DNA of 64,000 nucleotides from Lewinellaceae bacterium (GCA_020636435.1 JACJXX010000001.1:124001-188000); one strand, 5' to 3'. Counted from the first letter of the stretch, positions 16,514 through 28,988 are shown. The notes: a model not told the origin generated them from the letters alone. Translations and numbers: made by a program.

Positions 16514-18864
16514 TCCTCACCGTAACCAACGATGCAGGCTGCCAGGCCGTGGAAGAGCGGAATGTAGAGGCCGTCGCCCCTCCTGAAGCGCTCTTCACGC
16601 CTGGATTTGAAGGAAACTGTGGATCACAGGAAGTTGTTTTTGCCAATCAAAGCGCCGGCTACGAGATGAGTTTCCAGTGGGATTTCGGCAACGGGCAGGG
16701 TTCTCTGCTTCAGCAACCCGAAGAAGCCATATTCTACCAGGGCGGGGCCAACGACACCACCTATATCATCACCCTTGCAGCGGAAAATGTTTGTGGAACG
16801 GACGTTCACCGGGATACGCTGGAGGTGCTGGCCTTCCCGGTGGTGGATTTTGGGTTCACGGTGGATACCGGTTGCGCTCCGCTTCTGGTGGAATTTGCCA
16901 ACATCTCCTTCGGCAGCCCGGACAGTTATTACTGGGAGTTGGGCAACGGGCAGGTATTTACGGATTCTTTGCCTCCCCCGCAGCTCTACGAAGGCGACAC
17001 CATTCCCGTCGACTATGCCATCACGCTGGTAGCGGAAAATACCTGTGGGGCAGATACGTTGCAGCAGGTGCTCACCGTCGAACCCGAGGAGGTACAGGCT
17101 TTTCTCAATGTCAGCAACACCCGGGGCTGTGCGCCTTTTGAGGTGGCGTTCGCCAATTATTCCACCCCGGGAACTCATGTCAGCTGGGATTTCGGGGATG
17201 GGAACATCGTTTCAACAGCAGACCCGGTTCACACGTTTCAGGAACCGGGGATGTATGAAGTGGAGTTGTACGCCGCCAATGCCTGCGCCGAAGACAGTAC
17301 CTCCATTCAGCTCGAAGTATTGCCTGCTCCGGAAGTGGCTTTCGATTACAGTCCCAACCTCTGTGCCGGCCAGCCGGTGGCCTTCACCAACAATTCGATT
17401 GGCATTTCCGGCAGCCTCTGGTTATTCAGCACGGGAGACAGTTCTGCCTTATCCAACCCGGTATTTGCCTTCCCGGCCCCCGGCGCGTATACCGTAACGC
17501 TGACTGGTACGTCGCAGGCCAATGCCTGCCCCGCCACCGTCAGCCGCAACATACAGATACAGGAAGCGCCGGTAGCGGCCTTTGCCATTCCGGTGGCCGA
17601 AGGTTGTACCCCGTTGCCGGTCAGCTTCGCCAACCAGTCTGCCGGCGGCAATTACTACGAATGGGACTTTGGGGACGGCAACTCCTCGGTTCAGCCCAAC
17701 CCGGTCCATACTTATGCGGAAGCCGGCAACTACGAAGTGCGCCTGTCGGTGTACAACGCCGCAGGTTGCCGTTCAGACAGCATCTTTGCCGGCATTTTCG
17801 CCTTTCCGGTTCCGCAGGCGGCGTTTGAAATTGAAAAAGAGGAGCCTTGCGGCCTGCCGGCAAACGTCCGCTTTCGAAATACATCCTCAGGAGCTCAGGG
17901 TTATGCCTGGAGCCTGGGGCTGCCTTCGCCCAGTTCGGTAGCAAGCCCCACTCAGGAGTATACCCAGGCCGGCGACTACGATATCAGCCTGATCGCGGGC
18001 AATACGTATGGATGCACTGATACCGTACAACAACCCATGAGGTTGTACGCCAGCCCGCTGGCGGACTTTGCCCTCGATTCGGCCATCGGCTGCCAGCCCC
18101 TGTCGGTAAACTTTGCCAACTATTCCCGGGGCAACCGTTTCTTCTGGGATTTTGGCGACGGCGCAACCTCTAACGAACCACAAGGGCGCCACTTGTACAC
18201 CGCGCCCGGCCGCTTCGATGTCAGCCTGAGGGTTGCCTATGACAGCCTCTGCTACGACAGCCTGAAGCTGCCTGCCGTCGTGGAGGTGCTCAAAATGCCG
18301 GAAGCGAGCTTCGAATGGGTAGAAGAACGAGCCAACGGTACGGCTACCGGCACAGTCAATTTCATCAACACTTCTTTCCAGGCCGATTCCTACTACTGGG
18401 ATTTTGGCGACGGCAAATACAGCGAAGAGCAGGATCCGGCACACCGGTATTATCAGAATGGCGTTTACGAAGTTCGGCTTACCGCTACTTCCAGTGGCGG
18501 CTGCCGGGACGACACCCTGTTGACCCTGCGCCCCGATCTGATCAAAGGGCTATACGTGCCCAACGCCTTCGCTCCCGATCAGGGCGCCAACGATTCGCGG
18601 CTGTTCCTGCCCAAAGGCATCGGCCTGAAGGAATACCACATCCAGGTCTTTTCCCCCTACGGCCAGCTGCTGTGGGAAAGCAGCCTGCTGCGCAACGGCC
18701 GGCCGGCGGAAGGCTGGGACGGCACCTTTAATGGAGCGCTCCTGCCCCAGGATGTCTACGTCTGGAAAGCCCAGGCCATCTTTGAGGATGAGACGCTGTG
18801 GCGCGGCTCGGAAAAGCACAATGGCAGGCTTCAGAAGATGGGGTCGGTGACGTTGATTCGTTAG
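16327..18864 (+). CDS. Giant PKD-repeat T9SS type B protein, segment 3 with CHU_C sorting domain
   Basis: The third frame (845 residues from ATG 16327, really continuous from about 16195) contains at least eight PKD domains marked by W-D/N-F-G-D-G cores ('FNWNFGDGSFSQEENPG', 'VSWDFGDGNIVSTADPVHTF', 'YEWDFGDGNSSVQPNPVHTY', 'FFWDFGDGATSNEPQG', 'YYWDFGDGKYSEEQDPAHRY'). The last ~95 residues are a gliding-motility-associated (type B) C-terminal domain: 'LYVPNAFAPDQGAND', 'YHIQVFSPYGQLLWESS', 'EGWDGTFNGALLPQDVYVW'. This domain directs export by the T9SS. The adjacent PorP/SprF gene fits the known need of type B cargo for SprF-like partners. Confidence 0.92.
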   Translation: MEVLPLPTAAFNVPGVGCRGEELAFSNESEGTATFNWNFGDGSFSQEENPGKVYENTGIFRVILTVTNDAGCQAVEERNVEAVAPPEALFTPGFEGNCGSQEVVFANQSAGYEMSFQWDFGNGQGSLLQQPEEAIFYQGGANDTTYIITLAAENVCGTDVHRDTLEVLAFPVVDFGFTVDTGCAPLLVEFANISFGSPDSYYWELGNGQVFTDSLPPPQLYEGDTIPVDYAITLVAENTCGADTLQQVLTVEPEEVQAFLNVSNTRGCAPFEVAFANYSTPGTHVSWDFGDGNIVSTADPVHTFQEPGMYEVELYAANACAEDSTSIQLEVLPAPEVAFDYSPNLCAGQPVAFTNNSIGISGSLWLFSTGDSSALSNPVFAFPAPGAYTVTLTGTSQANACPATVSRNIQIQEAPVAAFAIPVAEGCTPLPVSFANQSAGGNYYEWDFGDGNSSVQPNPVHTYAEAGNYEVRLSVYNAAGCRSDSIFAGIFAFPVPQAAFEIEKEEPCGLPANVRFRNTSSGAQGYAWSLGLPSPSSVASPTQEYTQAGDYDISLIAGNTYGCTDTVQQPMRLYASPLADFALDSAIGCQPLSVNFANYSRGNRFFWDFGDGATSNEPQGRHLYTAPGRFDVSLRVAYDSLCYDSLKLPAVVEVLKMPEASFEWVEERANGTATGTVNFINTSFQADSYYWDFGDGKYSEEQDPAHRYYQNGVYEVRLTATSSGGCRDDTLLTLRPDLIKGLYVPNAFAPDQGANDSRLFLPKGIGLKEYHIQVFSPYGQLLWESSLLRNGRPAEGWDGTFNGALLPQDVYVWKAQAIFEDETLWRGSEKHNGRLQKMGSVTLIR

Positions 18865-19001
18865 TTTGGTTGAGTGGTTGAGTGGTTGATTGATTGATTC
18901 TCCATTTTTGTGAGCAGGCCTTTTTTCGTGGGATTCGGGCCTGCCACTTTTTTCTTTCCCTTCCGTTTCCTAACTATCCCAAAGCTTGTTATCTTCAGCA
19001 G

Positions 19002-19760
19002 ATGGATTTTACAGGAAAAACAGTACTCATCACGGGCGGCTCGCGCGGCATCGGGCGGGCGGCGGCGGTGGCTTTTGCCCAAAAAGGCGCCAGGGTGGCC
19101 ATTAGTTTTCGAAGCAATAAGCAGGCGGCGCTGGAGGCCATGGAATTGCTGGAAGGAGAAGGCCATCTGCCCATACAGGCGGACATCAGCCGGCCGGCGG
19201 TTGTACGGCAGATGGTGGACACCGTGACCCAGGAATTCGGGCGATTGGATATTCTGGTCAATAATGCCGGAATTTTCGAAGCGCACCCTATCGGCCGGTG
19301 CAGCTATGAAGAATGGCAGGAAAGCTGGACCCGTACCCTGGAAACCAATCTCCTGGGCGCGGCCAATGCTTGCTTCTGTGCCGCCCGGCACATGATGGGG
19401 CAAGGGAGCGGCCGCATCGTCAATGTCTCTTCCCGTGGCGCCTTCCGGGGAGAGCCGGAGCAGCCGGCTTATGGAGCGTCCAAAGCCGGGATGAACGCCA
19501 TGGGGCAGTCACTGGCGCAGGCACTGGCGCCCTACAACATTTTCGTGGGCACCATCGCCCCGGGTTTCGTGGAAACAGATATGGCGGTCGAAGTGCTGGC
19601 AAGCGATGCCGGAGACGCCATTCGCCGGCAGAGCCCTACCGGGCGGGTAGCCTCTCCGGAAGAAGTAGCCTATTGCATCCTGTTTTTAGCTTCCGAACAG
19701 GCCGCCTTTACCACAGGATGTATTCTGGATGTCAACGGAGCGTCTTATTTGAGGAGTTAA
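19002..19760 (+). CDS. Short-chain dehydrogenase/reductase (FabG-like)
   Basis: This classical SDR has 252 residues and a Rossmann fold. The cofactor motif is 'TGGSRGIG' (residues 10-17), the structural 'NNAG' follows, and the catalytic Ser lies in 'VNVSSRG' (~142). 'YGASKAG' has Tyr ~156 and Lys ~160, and the C-terminal motif is 'PTGRVASPEEVAYCILFLAS'. The residue pattern after strand 2 ('SFRSNK') suggests NADP(H) preference. It resembles 3-oxoacyl-ACP reductases but stands alone, so the substrate is unknown. ATG 19002 gives the standard length. Confidence 0.9.
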   Translation: MDFTGKTVLITGGSRGIGRAAAVAFAQKGARVAISFRSNKQAALEAMELLEGEGHLPIQADISRPAVVRQMVDTVTQEFGRLDILVNNAGIFEAHPIGRCSYEEWQESWTRTLETNLLGAANACFCAARHMMGQGSGRIVNVSSRGAFRGEPEQPAYGASKAGMNAMGQSLAQALAPYNIFVGTIAPGFVETDMAVEVLASDAGDAIRRQSPTGRVASPEEVAYCILFLASEQAAFTTGCILDVNGASYLRS

Positions 19761-20195
19761 TATTCGATGGGCACGAATTCATAGAAAACTGCCGGGCCGG
19801 TACAAAACCAAGGTTGGAGAAAAAGGCATAAACCTGTCACGCGGGAAACGCCAGCGCATTGTACGCTCGAAGATCAGAGCGGCCTTACCCTCCAGTGAAT
19901 ACTTCAAAAAAACCCTCCCCCCTACCGAAGACACAACACCTATTACCCTGTACAGCTCGCGCTGTACCCGCTACTAATGGGGCCGGTATATGGGGGGAGG
20001 GCAAATGTTCAGCCTCAACAATAAGTCCGTTGATTTTTTCTCTGCGCTAAAATGAATGCCGGTTTGTATGAGGTAAAGATAAGCAATAACAGATTAAAAA
20101 TCAATTAAAATCCTTTTTATTTTTAGATTTTTACTGAAATAATCACTTAAATCTATTTAAAATTAGCCATTTCTATGGGTGCGGCACCGGCGTTG
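19761..20195. other. Intergenic region with one GC-rich inverted repeat
   Basis: This spacer of 435 bases separates two convergent genes. CCCTCCCCCC at 19913-19922 is matched by GGGGGGAGGG at 19992-20001; further weak pairing (TACCG/CGGTA) and a small CTGTACAG/GCTGTAC hairpin lie between the arms. The right part (20050-20165) is A/T-rich. I see no gene. Confidence 0.45.
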
Positions 20196-20546
20196 TCAGC
20201 TATACACCACCCCTGCCGTCGGCGATTCCCGCAGCTCGATTTGATGCAGGAGGGGCAGTTGCGGCTTCAGCCGCTCCCAAATCCAGGCGGCGATGTGTTC
20301 GGCGGTGGGATTGGACAGGCCGTCCACCTCGTTGAGGCAACGGTGGTCGAGCTGGGCTTCCAGGGGTTTCCAGGCGGTTTTGATGTCGGCGAAGTCCATC
20401 ACCCAGCCCAGGGTGGGGTCGAGCGGCCCCTTGATGTATAGCCGGACGCGGTAGGTGTGGCCGTGCAGGCGGCGGCACTTGTGGTCTTCGGGCACATTGG
20501 GCAGGTAGTGCGCCGCGTCAAACGTGAATTCTTTGAAAATGGTCAT
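20196..20546 (-). CDS. queD: 6-carboxytetrahydropterin synthase QueD / PTPS family
   Basis: This 116-residue PTPS-fold enzyme of queuosine/pterin metabolism keeps the catalytic zinc ligands His13 ('FDAAHYLPN'), His28 and His30 ('CRRLHGHTY') and the catalytic Cys24. It also has the 'NPTAEHIAAWIWERL' segment and 'LRESPTAGVVY' with the conserved Glu. QueD converts dihydroneopterin triphosphate to 6-carboxytetrahydropterin, the first committed step after GTP cyclohydrolase. No other queuosine gene is in the window. ATG 20546 gives the usual compact length, and the 12-residue upstream extension has no family support. Confidence 0.92.
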   Translation of the reverse strand: MTIFKEFTFDAAHYLPNVPEDHKCRRLHGHTYRVRLYIKGPLDPTLGWVMDFADIKTAWKPLEAQLDHRCLNEVDGLSNPTAEHIAAWIWERLKPQLPLLHQIELRESPTAGVVYS

Positions 20547-20649
20547 GGGGGCAAAAATGAGGCCTCTGGGGGGAATGGGCAAATGATAATTGTCATCCCC
20601 CTGTAACGGGAGATGAGGGGCGTAGGGCGTTTAGAACGCGAATCCAACC

Positions 20650-22134
20650 TCAACGCAAAATAACAACCGGAATAACATCCCTGTAACCCCTTAATCTCAA
20701 TGTCAGGTAATAGGCGCCAGGAGGCAGGTTTCCGGCCTGCCATTCGATTTTCCGATTGCCCGTCGCCGTTTCCTGAAACAAGGTTTGTATTTTTTGCCCA
20801 AAAACATCCCACAATTCAAGGGTAACCATTTGTTCTTCCTGGAGGGAAAGGAAAACCACCCCTGAATGCTTCATGGGATTGGGGAAGGCCCGCCAATCGT
20901 GGTGAAGGCCACAAGCGGCATAGGCAATGGGGGATACGATTTCGGGCCTGCCGTCAAAATCCGTTTGCCGCAAGCGAAAATAGCCAGAATGGTCCGCCTG
21001 GCCCGCCCACTGGTATTCCCTGGGCGAGGAACTATTGCCTGCCCCTTCGAAGGAGGCCAGGGCAGACCAGCTTTCCCCATCGTCGCTGTGTTCCAGCAGG
21101 AAGGCGGCGTTATGGGCCTCTGAGCCCGTGGCCCATTCTACCAGCAAAAGGGCTCCGTCGCACCGGGCATCGAAGTACAATAAATTTACGGGCAAGGGTG
21201 CGGTGGTTGCACTGGCCAGGGTAAAACGCGACAGGGTGGAAATGCCGTTCATGCGTATTTCGTTGGAAGCTGCGCTGGCCGAAGCAAATCCTTGCAAAAC
21301 CCAGTTTGCGCCCGCATCATCGCTTTGCCACAACTCCAGCTCGCTTTCCGGAATGCCGTCCAACTCCACATCGAAATAGTGGAAGATCAAGTCCACGTTC
21401 AATCCGGAGTTGTTATCGGGAAAAACATCGTAATACCGCAACAGGCTCTTGCTTCCAGGAATGCCGGCAGCGGACTGCTGGGCGTGCCCGCGAACGATGC
21501 GGGTAGAACCCAGATCGTCGGAAGAAAGAAAAACCAACCCCAGGTTTCCGGGATCAACGCCTGAAGGCGCATCGAGGCCGAGGGTGATTTCAATTGCCCC
21601 GTCGCTGCCGATGATACGGCTGGTTTCGCTTTCTCCGTCCACTGTAGCGGTTGGGCTTAGGAAAATTGTATTTCCGTTGAGGTCGAGCAGCCCGCTGGCC
21701 AGCGTCAGCGATTCGTTAATGGAAATGTCTTTTTTCAGGATCATCTTGGCACCGCCGCTTTTTTCCAGTTTCAATTCCCCAAAGCTCGAGGCGCCGATCC
21801 CGTCAAAATCGGTATCCAGGGCGCCGTTGACCAACAAGCTGCCGCCGGCAACCGTCGTTATCACCCCATCGTTGTCGAGCGCAACATCTTTCAACGTTAC
21901 CGGAGCAGTGCCGGCAATGGCCAGGGTTGTCCCGCTTTTGATTTTCAGGACCGTTTGCCCTGCCGCCAATGTGGCTCCCAGGACGAAAAGGGTTATTAGA
22001 AAAATTAGCCTTAATGACAAAAAAACAACTTCGTCATTTTGGTGGCGCGGTCCTCCCCTTCCAAGGGGAGTTAGAGGGGTTCCGGTCCCGGTGAAAGCAA
22101 ATGACGAAGCTGTTTTTTTAGCGATGCTTATCAT
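20650..22134 (-). CDS. Secreted T9SS type A sorting-domain protein
   Basis: The mature protein starts after a signal peptide ('LIFLITLFVLGATLAAGQ'). It has a beta-helix-like region ('SLLVNGALDTDFDGIGASSF', 'LNGNTIFLSPTATVDGESET'), an Ig-like module ('LPVNLLYFDARCDGALLLVEW') and a C-terminal type A sorting domain ('AFPNPMKHSGVVFLSL' ... 'LWDVFGQKIQTLF' ... 'LPPGAYYLTLRLRG'). ATG 22134 forces the frame through the inserted palindrome at 22019-22119 and puts ~40 odd residues before the signal peptide. A TTG at 22020, at the element's inner edge, is the more sensible start. Function unknown. Confidence 0.82.
   Translation of the reverse strand: MISIAKKTASSFAFTGTGTPLTPLGRGGPRHQNDEVVFLSLRLIFLITLFVLGATLAAGQTVLKIKSGTTLAIAGTAPVTLKDVALDNDGVITTVAGGSLLVNGALDTDFDGIGASSFGELKLEKSGGAKMILKKDISINESLTLASGLLDLNGNTIFLSPTATVDGESETSRIIGSDGAIEITLGLDAPSGVDPGNLGLVFLSSDDLGSTRIVRGHAQQSAAGIPGSKSLLRYYDVFPDNNSGLNVDLIFHYFDVELDGIPESELELWQSDDAGANWVLQGFASASAASNEIRMNGISTLSRFTLASATTAPLPVNLLYFDARCDGALLLVEWATGSEAHNAAFLLEHSDDGESWSALASFEGAGNSSSPREYQWAGQADHSGYFRLRQTDFDGRPEIVSPIAYAACGLHHDWRAFPNPMKHSGVVFLSLQEEQMVTLELWDVFGQKIQTLFQETATGNRKIEWQAGNLPPGAYYLTLRLRGYRDVIPVVILR
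22019..22119. repeat. 101-bp palindromic insertion at the 5' end of a T9SS gene
   Basis: Arms of 21 bases at 22019-22039 and 22099-22119 are reverse complements with one mismatch (cores CTTCGTCATTT / AAATGACGAAG). Between them lies CTCCCCTTCCAAGGGGAG, itself an almost perfect palindrome. The element reads in frame with the downstream gene, adding 'TPLTPLGRGGPRHQNDE'. The structure looks like a small hairpin or MITE-type insertion. Confidence 0.75.
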
Positions 22135-22192
22135 TGAAAACGAGATGAAAATGATGAAAAAATTTTGATGTCAAACTCCTTCCACCGCTTAT

Positions 22193-25126
<2,934 letters not shown>

Positions 25127-25167
25127 ATCATGGTGTTATTGAGTGTTAGCAGACCATTAATATTAGG

Positions 25168-25292
25168 GGCTACCCGTCTAGCGTTGGACAATAGCTGCCG
25201 GGGTTGTGTACGGTGTACGGGTCCAACGTTGGCTAGTGGCTGTATACAGTGTACGAAGCACCACCTGGCTGTCCAACATTAGAACGGTAGCC
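25168..25292. repeat. Imperfect palindrome upstream of the fibre-like gene
   Basis: 23-base arms at 25168-25190 and 25270-25292 match in reverse complement at 19 of 23 positions (GGCTACC...GTTGGACA). Between them are repeated GTGTACGGTGTAC-like stretches. The element begins 41 bases upstream of the fibre-like gene's start codon. Confidence 0.6.
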
Positions 25293-25370
25293 ATATTAGG
25301 GAAAAAATTGCTAATAATCAAGGGGTTATAACGAGTGGGGCAAGTTCTCCAGGAATTCCCACTTTAGAAT

Positions 25371-25478
25371 GCCACTAAAACACTAAGGCACAAAATCCCA
25401 CGAAAGGTTGGTGCGGATTTGGTGCCTGCCTGCCCGTGAGGCCACGGCCGAGCAGGCAGGTTTTTGTGCTTTAGTGGC
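25371..25478. repeat. Palindromic spacer element with nested hairpin
   Basis: GCCACTAAA...GGCACAAAA (25371-25394) faces TTTTGTGCTTTAGTGGC (25462-25478), with a 7-base insertion in the left arm. Nested inside, GCCTGCCTGC and GCAGGCAGG form a GC-rich hairpin. Similar wording occurs at 2307-2345 and 29898-29932, so it appears to be a dispersed spacer motif. Confidence 0.55.
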
Positions 25479-25715
25479 GGATTTTTCGGCGTAGTTTCCT
25501 CGAAGCGGGAATTGCTACAAGTTCTCAATAAAGCTCGTTTTGAATATGCCAGGGATTACGTCCATAGAACAGGCCCTGTTGTGAGGCCACCACTGAAATT
25601 TAATATTTAAAATTGGCTCCACAGTGCCGCCAACGCCGTGCCTCTGTAAAATTTCGAGTTTTCAGTTTGATGTTTTGCGGTTTAACTCCCAGAACCAATT
25701 TGGGGGGGAAGCCCC

Positions 25716-26059
25716 CATGCGCATCAGGTTTGTATGTTAACATATATTTGAGGAGCGAGCATTATGACGAAATGGAACGCGGATTGGCGCAGATGCAGCG
25801 GGTCAGCGCGAATTGGGGAACCAAAACCTGCGGATTTTCGCAGATAATGGCCTCTTCGAGGCCGGCAAGGCCTCCAAACCGTGCAAATCCGCCTATACGA
25901 ACTGGCCAATACTGGCCCGTGGCGCATCTGGCAGCAAGCAGGCGTATTCCACCCACAGCGGCAAGCTCCCTCATCCGCGAAAATCCGCCGAATCCGCGAA
26001 AATTCGCGTTCCATCAAAAGCGCTCAAACCCACCTTAACCTATTAACCTGATGCGCATG
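25716..26059 (+). repeat. Dispersed intergenic element, copy 2, with perfect terminal inverted repeats
   Basis: The 344-bp element is bounded by a perfect 15-bp inverted repeat: CATGCGCATCAGGTT at 25716-25730 and its complement at 26045-26059. The 9-mer GGAAGCCCC lies immediately to the left (25707-25715) and again two bases to the right (26062-26070), which looks like a target-site duplication. The interior matches the reverse complement of 1142-1552. No transposase is encoded. The right end lies 10 bases from the stop of the UPF0182 gene on the minus strand. Confidence 0.85.
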
Positions 26060-26069
26060 GTGGAAGCCC

Positions 26070-28889
26070 CTACTGCTCCGAAAGCCCCTCCAGCGCCCGC
26101 TGCAGCTGCTCCAGCGCCTGCGAAGCCTCCTGAAAGCGCTTCTCTCCGGTAGCCTTGAGGTAATCGTCGAAAGCCTGCTGAGCCCGTTCGATCAAGGCTT
26201 CCGTCGTTTGGGCGGCGGGAGCAGCCTGCCCTTCGATGCGTTCGGGCAGGGGCGCTGCCTCGCCGAAGAGGCCTTCCAGGGCTTCGTCGAAGGTCTTGGC
26301 GTAGCTGAGCTTGTCGTCGTGCATCACGCAGACCAGCCGCAGCTCGGGGTAGGCGGCGGTTTCTGCCTGGAGGTAGATGGGCTCTACGTAGATGATGGTA
26401 TTCTCGATGGGGATGGCCAGCACGTTGCCCCGGATGACCCGCGACCCCCGCTGGTCCCAAAGAGACAATTGCCCGGAAAGGAAGCTGTTCTGGTCGATCT
26501 TGGTCTCCACCTGCTGCGGCCCCAGCACCCGCTTCTCTTTGGGGAAACTGTAGGCCAGAAACCGCCCGTAATTGGCCGGGTCGCACAGGCCGGCGATCCA
26601 GCCGATAGACACCTGCCGGTTCTTGGGGGTGAAGGGCAGGATGAGGGAAAATTCGGCTTCATCGGCGTCCGGCTGCTGCCACATGATGTAGTAGGGCTCC
26701 ACCGGCTGCACATCGCCGTAGTACTTCTCGGTGGCGCGAATCCACAGGTCTTCCTGGTTGTAGAACACTTCCGGGTCGCCCATGTGGTACTTGGCGTACA
26801 CCAGGCCCTGCATCAGCAGATAATCCACCGGATACCGGATGTGGGCCAGCAGGGCGGGCGGCATGTCTTCCCTCTTTTTCATCATGCCTTTAAAGATGTC
26901 GTCCCACACTTTGATCAGGGGATCTTCGTCGTCGAAAATGTAGAAGTTGACGCTGCCGTCGTAGGCGTTGACCGTTACTTTTACCGAATTGCGGATGTAG
27001 TTCACGCCCTCGAATACGCGCTTGTGCTGAACGCGCAGCAGGCGCTGCTCTTCGCCTTCCTTGTACTGTATTTCTTCCTGGCTGGAGAACGGTTCGGAGT
27101 AGGGAAAGTATTTGGAAGTGGTGTAGGCGTCGATGATCCAGTACAGTTCGCCGTTGGCGTTGACGATGTAGGGGTCTTTATCCAGTTCCAGGAAGGGGGC
27201 CAGTTTTTTCACTCTTTCCTCGATCTGCCGGTCAAACATCAGCCGGCTTTCGGTGGTAGGATAAGAAGAAAGCAGCAACTTGACATCTCCCATCTTGTAG
27301 GCGTAGACCAGCTTCCGCCAGAAATTGCTCAACTGCACCCCGCCTTTGCCGGCGTAGCTGACGTATTGGTTCTCGTCGCCTTTGGGATAGTCGAACTCCG
27401 GCTCGATGCTATTCGTTATCACGTAGTTGTCGGTGAGTTCTCCGTAATAAATTTGGGGTTTTAAGACCTCCAGTTCTTTGTACTGGCTTTCCGGAGGTAT
27501 GTTTTTGACCAGAAGGTTGGGCAGGCCTTCAGGGGTAAATTCGGTGACGGTCGTCAGCGCCAGCCCGTAACCGTGGGTGTATTTAAACACTTTGTTGACA
27601 AAAGTCTGGCTTTCCAGGGGCAGGTTGGTCGGCACCATTTCCCGGGCCGAAATCATGACCTGCCGGTACTGCCCGTCGAAGGTGTAGCGGTCGATATCTA
27701 CGTTGTTAAACTCGTAGTACAAGCGGATTTCCTGAAACTGCTTGAGCACGGCGTCCAGCGCGCGCCAGTCCCAGAGGCGGATGTTGTTGAAGATGGTTTG
27801 ATTGCTTTCCACCATCTCCCGGGTGAAGCTTTCTTCAACTGGAAATTCCCGGTTTTCCGCCTTAGCCAGGTTGAAGCCATGGCGGGTAAATTCTATATTG
27901 TGGCTGATGTACGGCTTTTCATAAGAGATTTCATTGGGTTCTACCCTGAAATTCTGAAAGCTGCCGGGGATCAGGCTCAACCCGATAAACCACACAGCGG
28001 CCACCACCGCCGCTACGGCGCCCAGGGTATATTCCGCCATTCTTTCCCGCCTGACCCGGAACCGGTAAAGCAGGCGCTGAACTGCTTTTCTGCCGGCAGG
28101 AATAAACAAAAGCACGCCCAACAGGGCGGTGATGATGATGACCACCGTCAAGGTGGGCAGGACAATCGTCACGTCAGTCCAGCCCGGCCCGGAAACGGCG
28201 CCCAGGTCGGAATACAACAGGTGAAAGCGGTCCAGGTATTTGCCGGCCGCCAGCACCAGCAGTAAGATGCCGCCGTTGAAGAACAGCAGCCGGTCGCTTC
28301 GAAAGGCATCGATGTCATCCGCCCGGGCCAATGCCAGGTTGTTTTCGTACCGCTCCAAGGTGTATCGGGCGAGGTAGGAGACGGCCAGGCCCAGGATGGC
28401 AAGCGTCAGCAATACGCTGTATACCTGATCGAGAAAGGGAAGGGTAAAGAAGTAAAACCCGGTGTCCTGCCCGAGAATAGGGTCGGCTAAACCGGTATTT
28501 ACCTTGTGCCAGAACTGGAGGAAAACATTCCAGTTGCCGAATCCCCACAGGCCGCCGATGAGGACAGACAGCAGGTAGGCGGAGTAGCGCAAAATCCTTT
28601 TGGTGTTGGGCAAAGCGAAAAGCAGGCCGGAAATGATGCCCAGGGCAAGCAGCCCGCCGGCTACGACGAAACCGCCCTGCGCCAGGAAGAGGGTCCAGAA
28701 CCGGCCATCGTAGCCCAGGGCGTCAAACCATAGCTCCTCGCTCCAAAAGTCGAGGAACAGCAAAAACAGAACCGCAACGGAAATTACAGCAGCACCGGCG
28801 GCCAACCGCTTCCTGTTTTTACTTTCGAGGCTTCTGAAAAGGAGGAATGCCCCAATACCAGTCAACACCAGAAATAATAAAGTGAACAT
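26070..28889 (-). CDS. UPF0182 family large membrane protein
   Basis: This 939-residue protein has the UPF0182 layout. About seven membrane helices fill the first ~330 residues ('FTLLFLVLTGIGAFLLF', 'FLAQGGFVVAGGLLALG', 'AVAAVVAAVWFIGLSLIPG'). A very large extracytoplasmic domain follows, with family phrases 'QNFRVEPNEISYEKPYISHN', 'VFKYTHGYGLALTTVTEF', 'PQIYYGELTDNYVI', 'YDGSVNFYIFDDEDP' and 'SLILPFTPKNRQVSIGW'. A short charged coiled C-terminal tail ends the protein. The molecular function is unknown. ATG 28889 is preferred over TTG 28919. Confidence 0.9.
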   Translation of the reverse strand: MFTLLFLVLTGIGAFLLFRSLESKNRKRLAAGAAVISVAVLFLLFLDFWSEELWFDALGYDGRFWTLFLAQGGFVVAGGLLALGIISGLLFALPNTKRILRYSAYLLSVLIGGLWGFGNWNVFLQFWHKVNTGLADPILGQDTGFYFFTLPFLDQVYSVLLTLAILGLAVSYLARYTLERYENNLALARADDIDAFRSDRLLFFNGGILLLVLAAGKYLDRFHLLYSDLGAVSGPGWTDVTIVLPTLTVVIIITALLGVLLFIPAGRKAVQRLLYRFRVRRERMAEYTLGAVAAVVAAVWFIGLSLIPGSFQNFRVEPNEISYEKPYISHNIEFTRHGFNLAKAENREFPVEESFTREMVESNQTIFNNIRLWDWRALDAVLKQFQEIRLYYEFNNVDIDRYTFDGQYRQVMISAREMVPTNLPLESQTFVNKVFKYTHGYGLALTTVTEFTPEGLPNLLVKNIPPESQYKELEVLKPQIYYGELTDNYVITNSIEPEFDYPKGDENQYVSYAGKGGVQLSNFWRKLVYAYKMGDVKLLLSSYPTTESRLMFDRQIEERVKKLAPFLELDKDPYIVNANGELYWIIDAYTTSKYFPYSEPFSSQEEIQYKEGEEQRLLRVQHKRVFEGVNYIRNSVKVTVNAYDGSVNFYIFDDEDPLIKVWDDIFKGMMKKREDMPPALLAHIRYPVDYLLMQGLVYAKYHMGDPEVFYNQEDLWIRATEKYYGDVQPVEPYYIMWQQPDADEAEFSLILPFTPKNRQVSIGWIAGLCDPANYGRFLAYSFPKEKRVLGPQQVETKIDQNSFLSGQLSLWDQRGSRVIRGNVLAIPIENTIIYVEPIYLQAETAAYPELRLVCVMHDDKLSYAKTFDEALEGLFGEAAPLPERIEGQAAPAAQTTEALIERAQQAFDDYLKATGEKRFQEASQALEQLQRALEGLSEQ

Positions 28890-28988
28890 GGATGTAGATT
28901 TTTTGGCCCGCGCGGACAAATTTGTTGATGCTCAGGATACGCGGGCTGAATAGTGACCGGCTTAGATACATAACTTATAGCTATTATT

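Noticed and set aside
25127..25715. Possible degenerate transposase around the repeat cluster
   Set aside because: No frame with transposase motifs (DDE, HUH, serine recombinase); only palindromes are visible.
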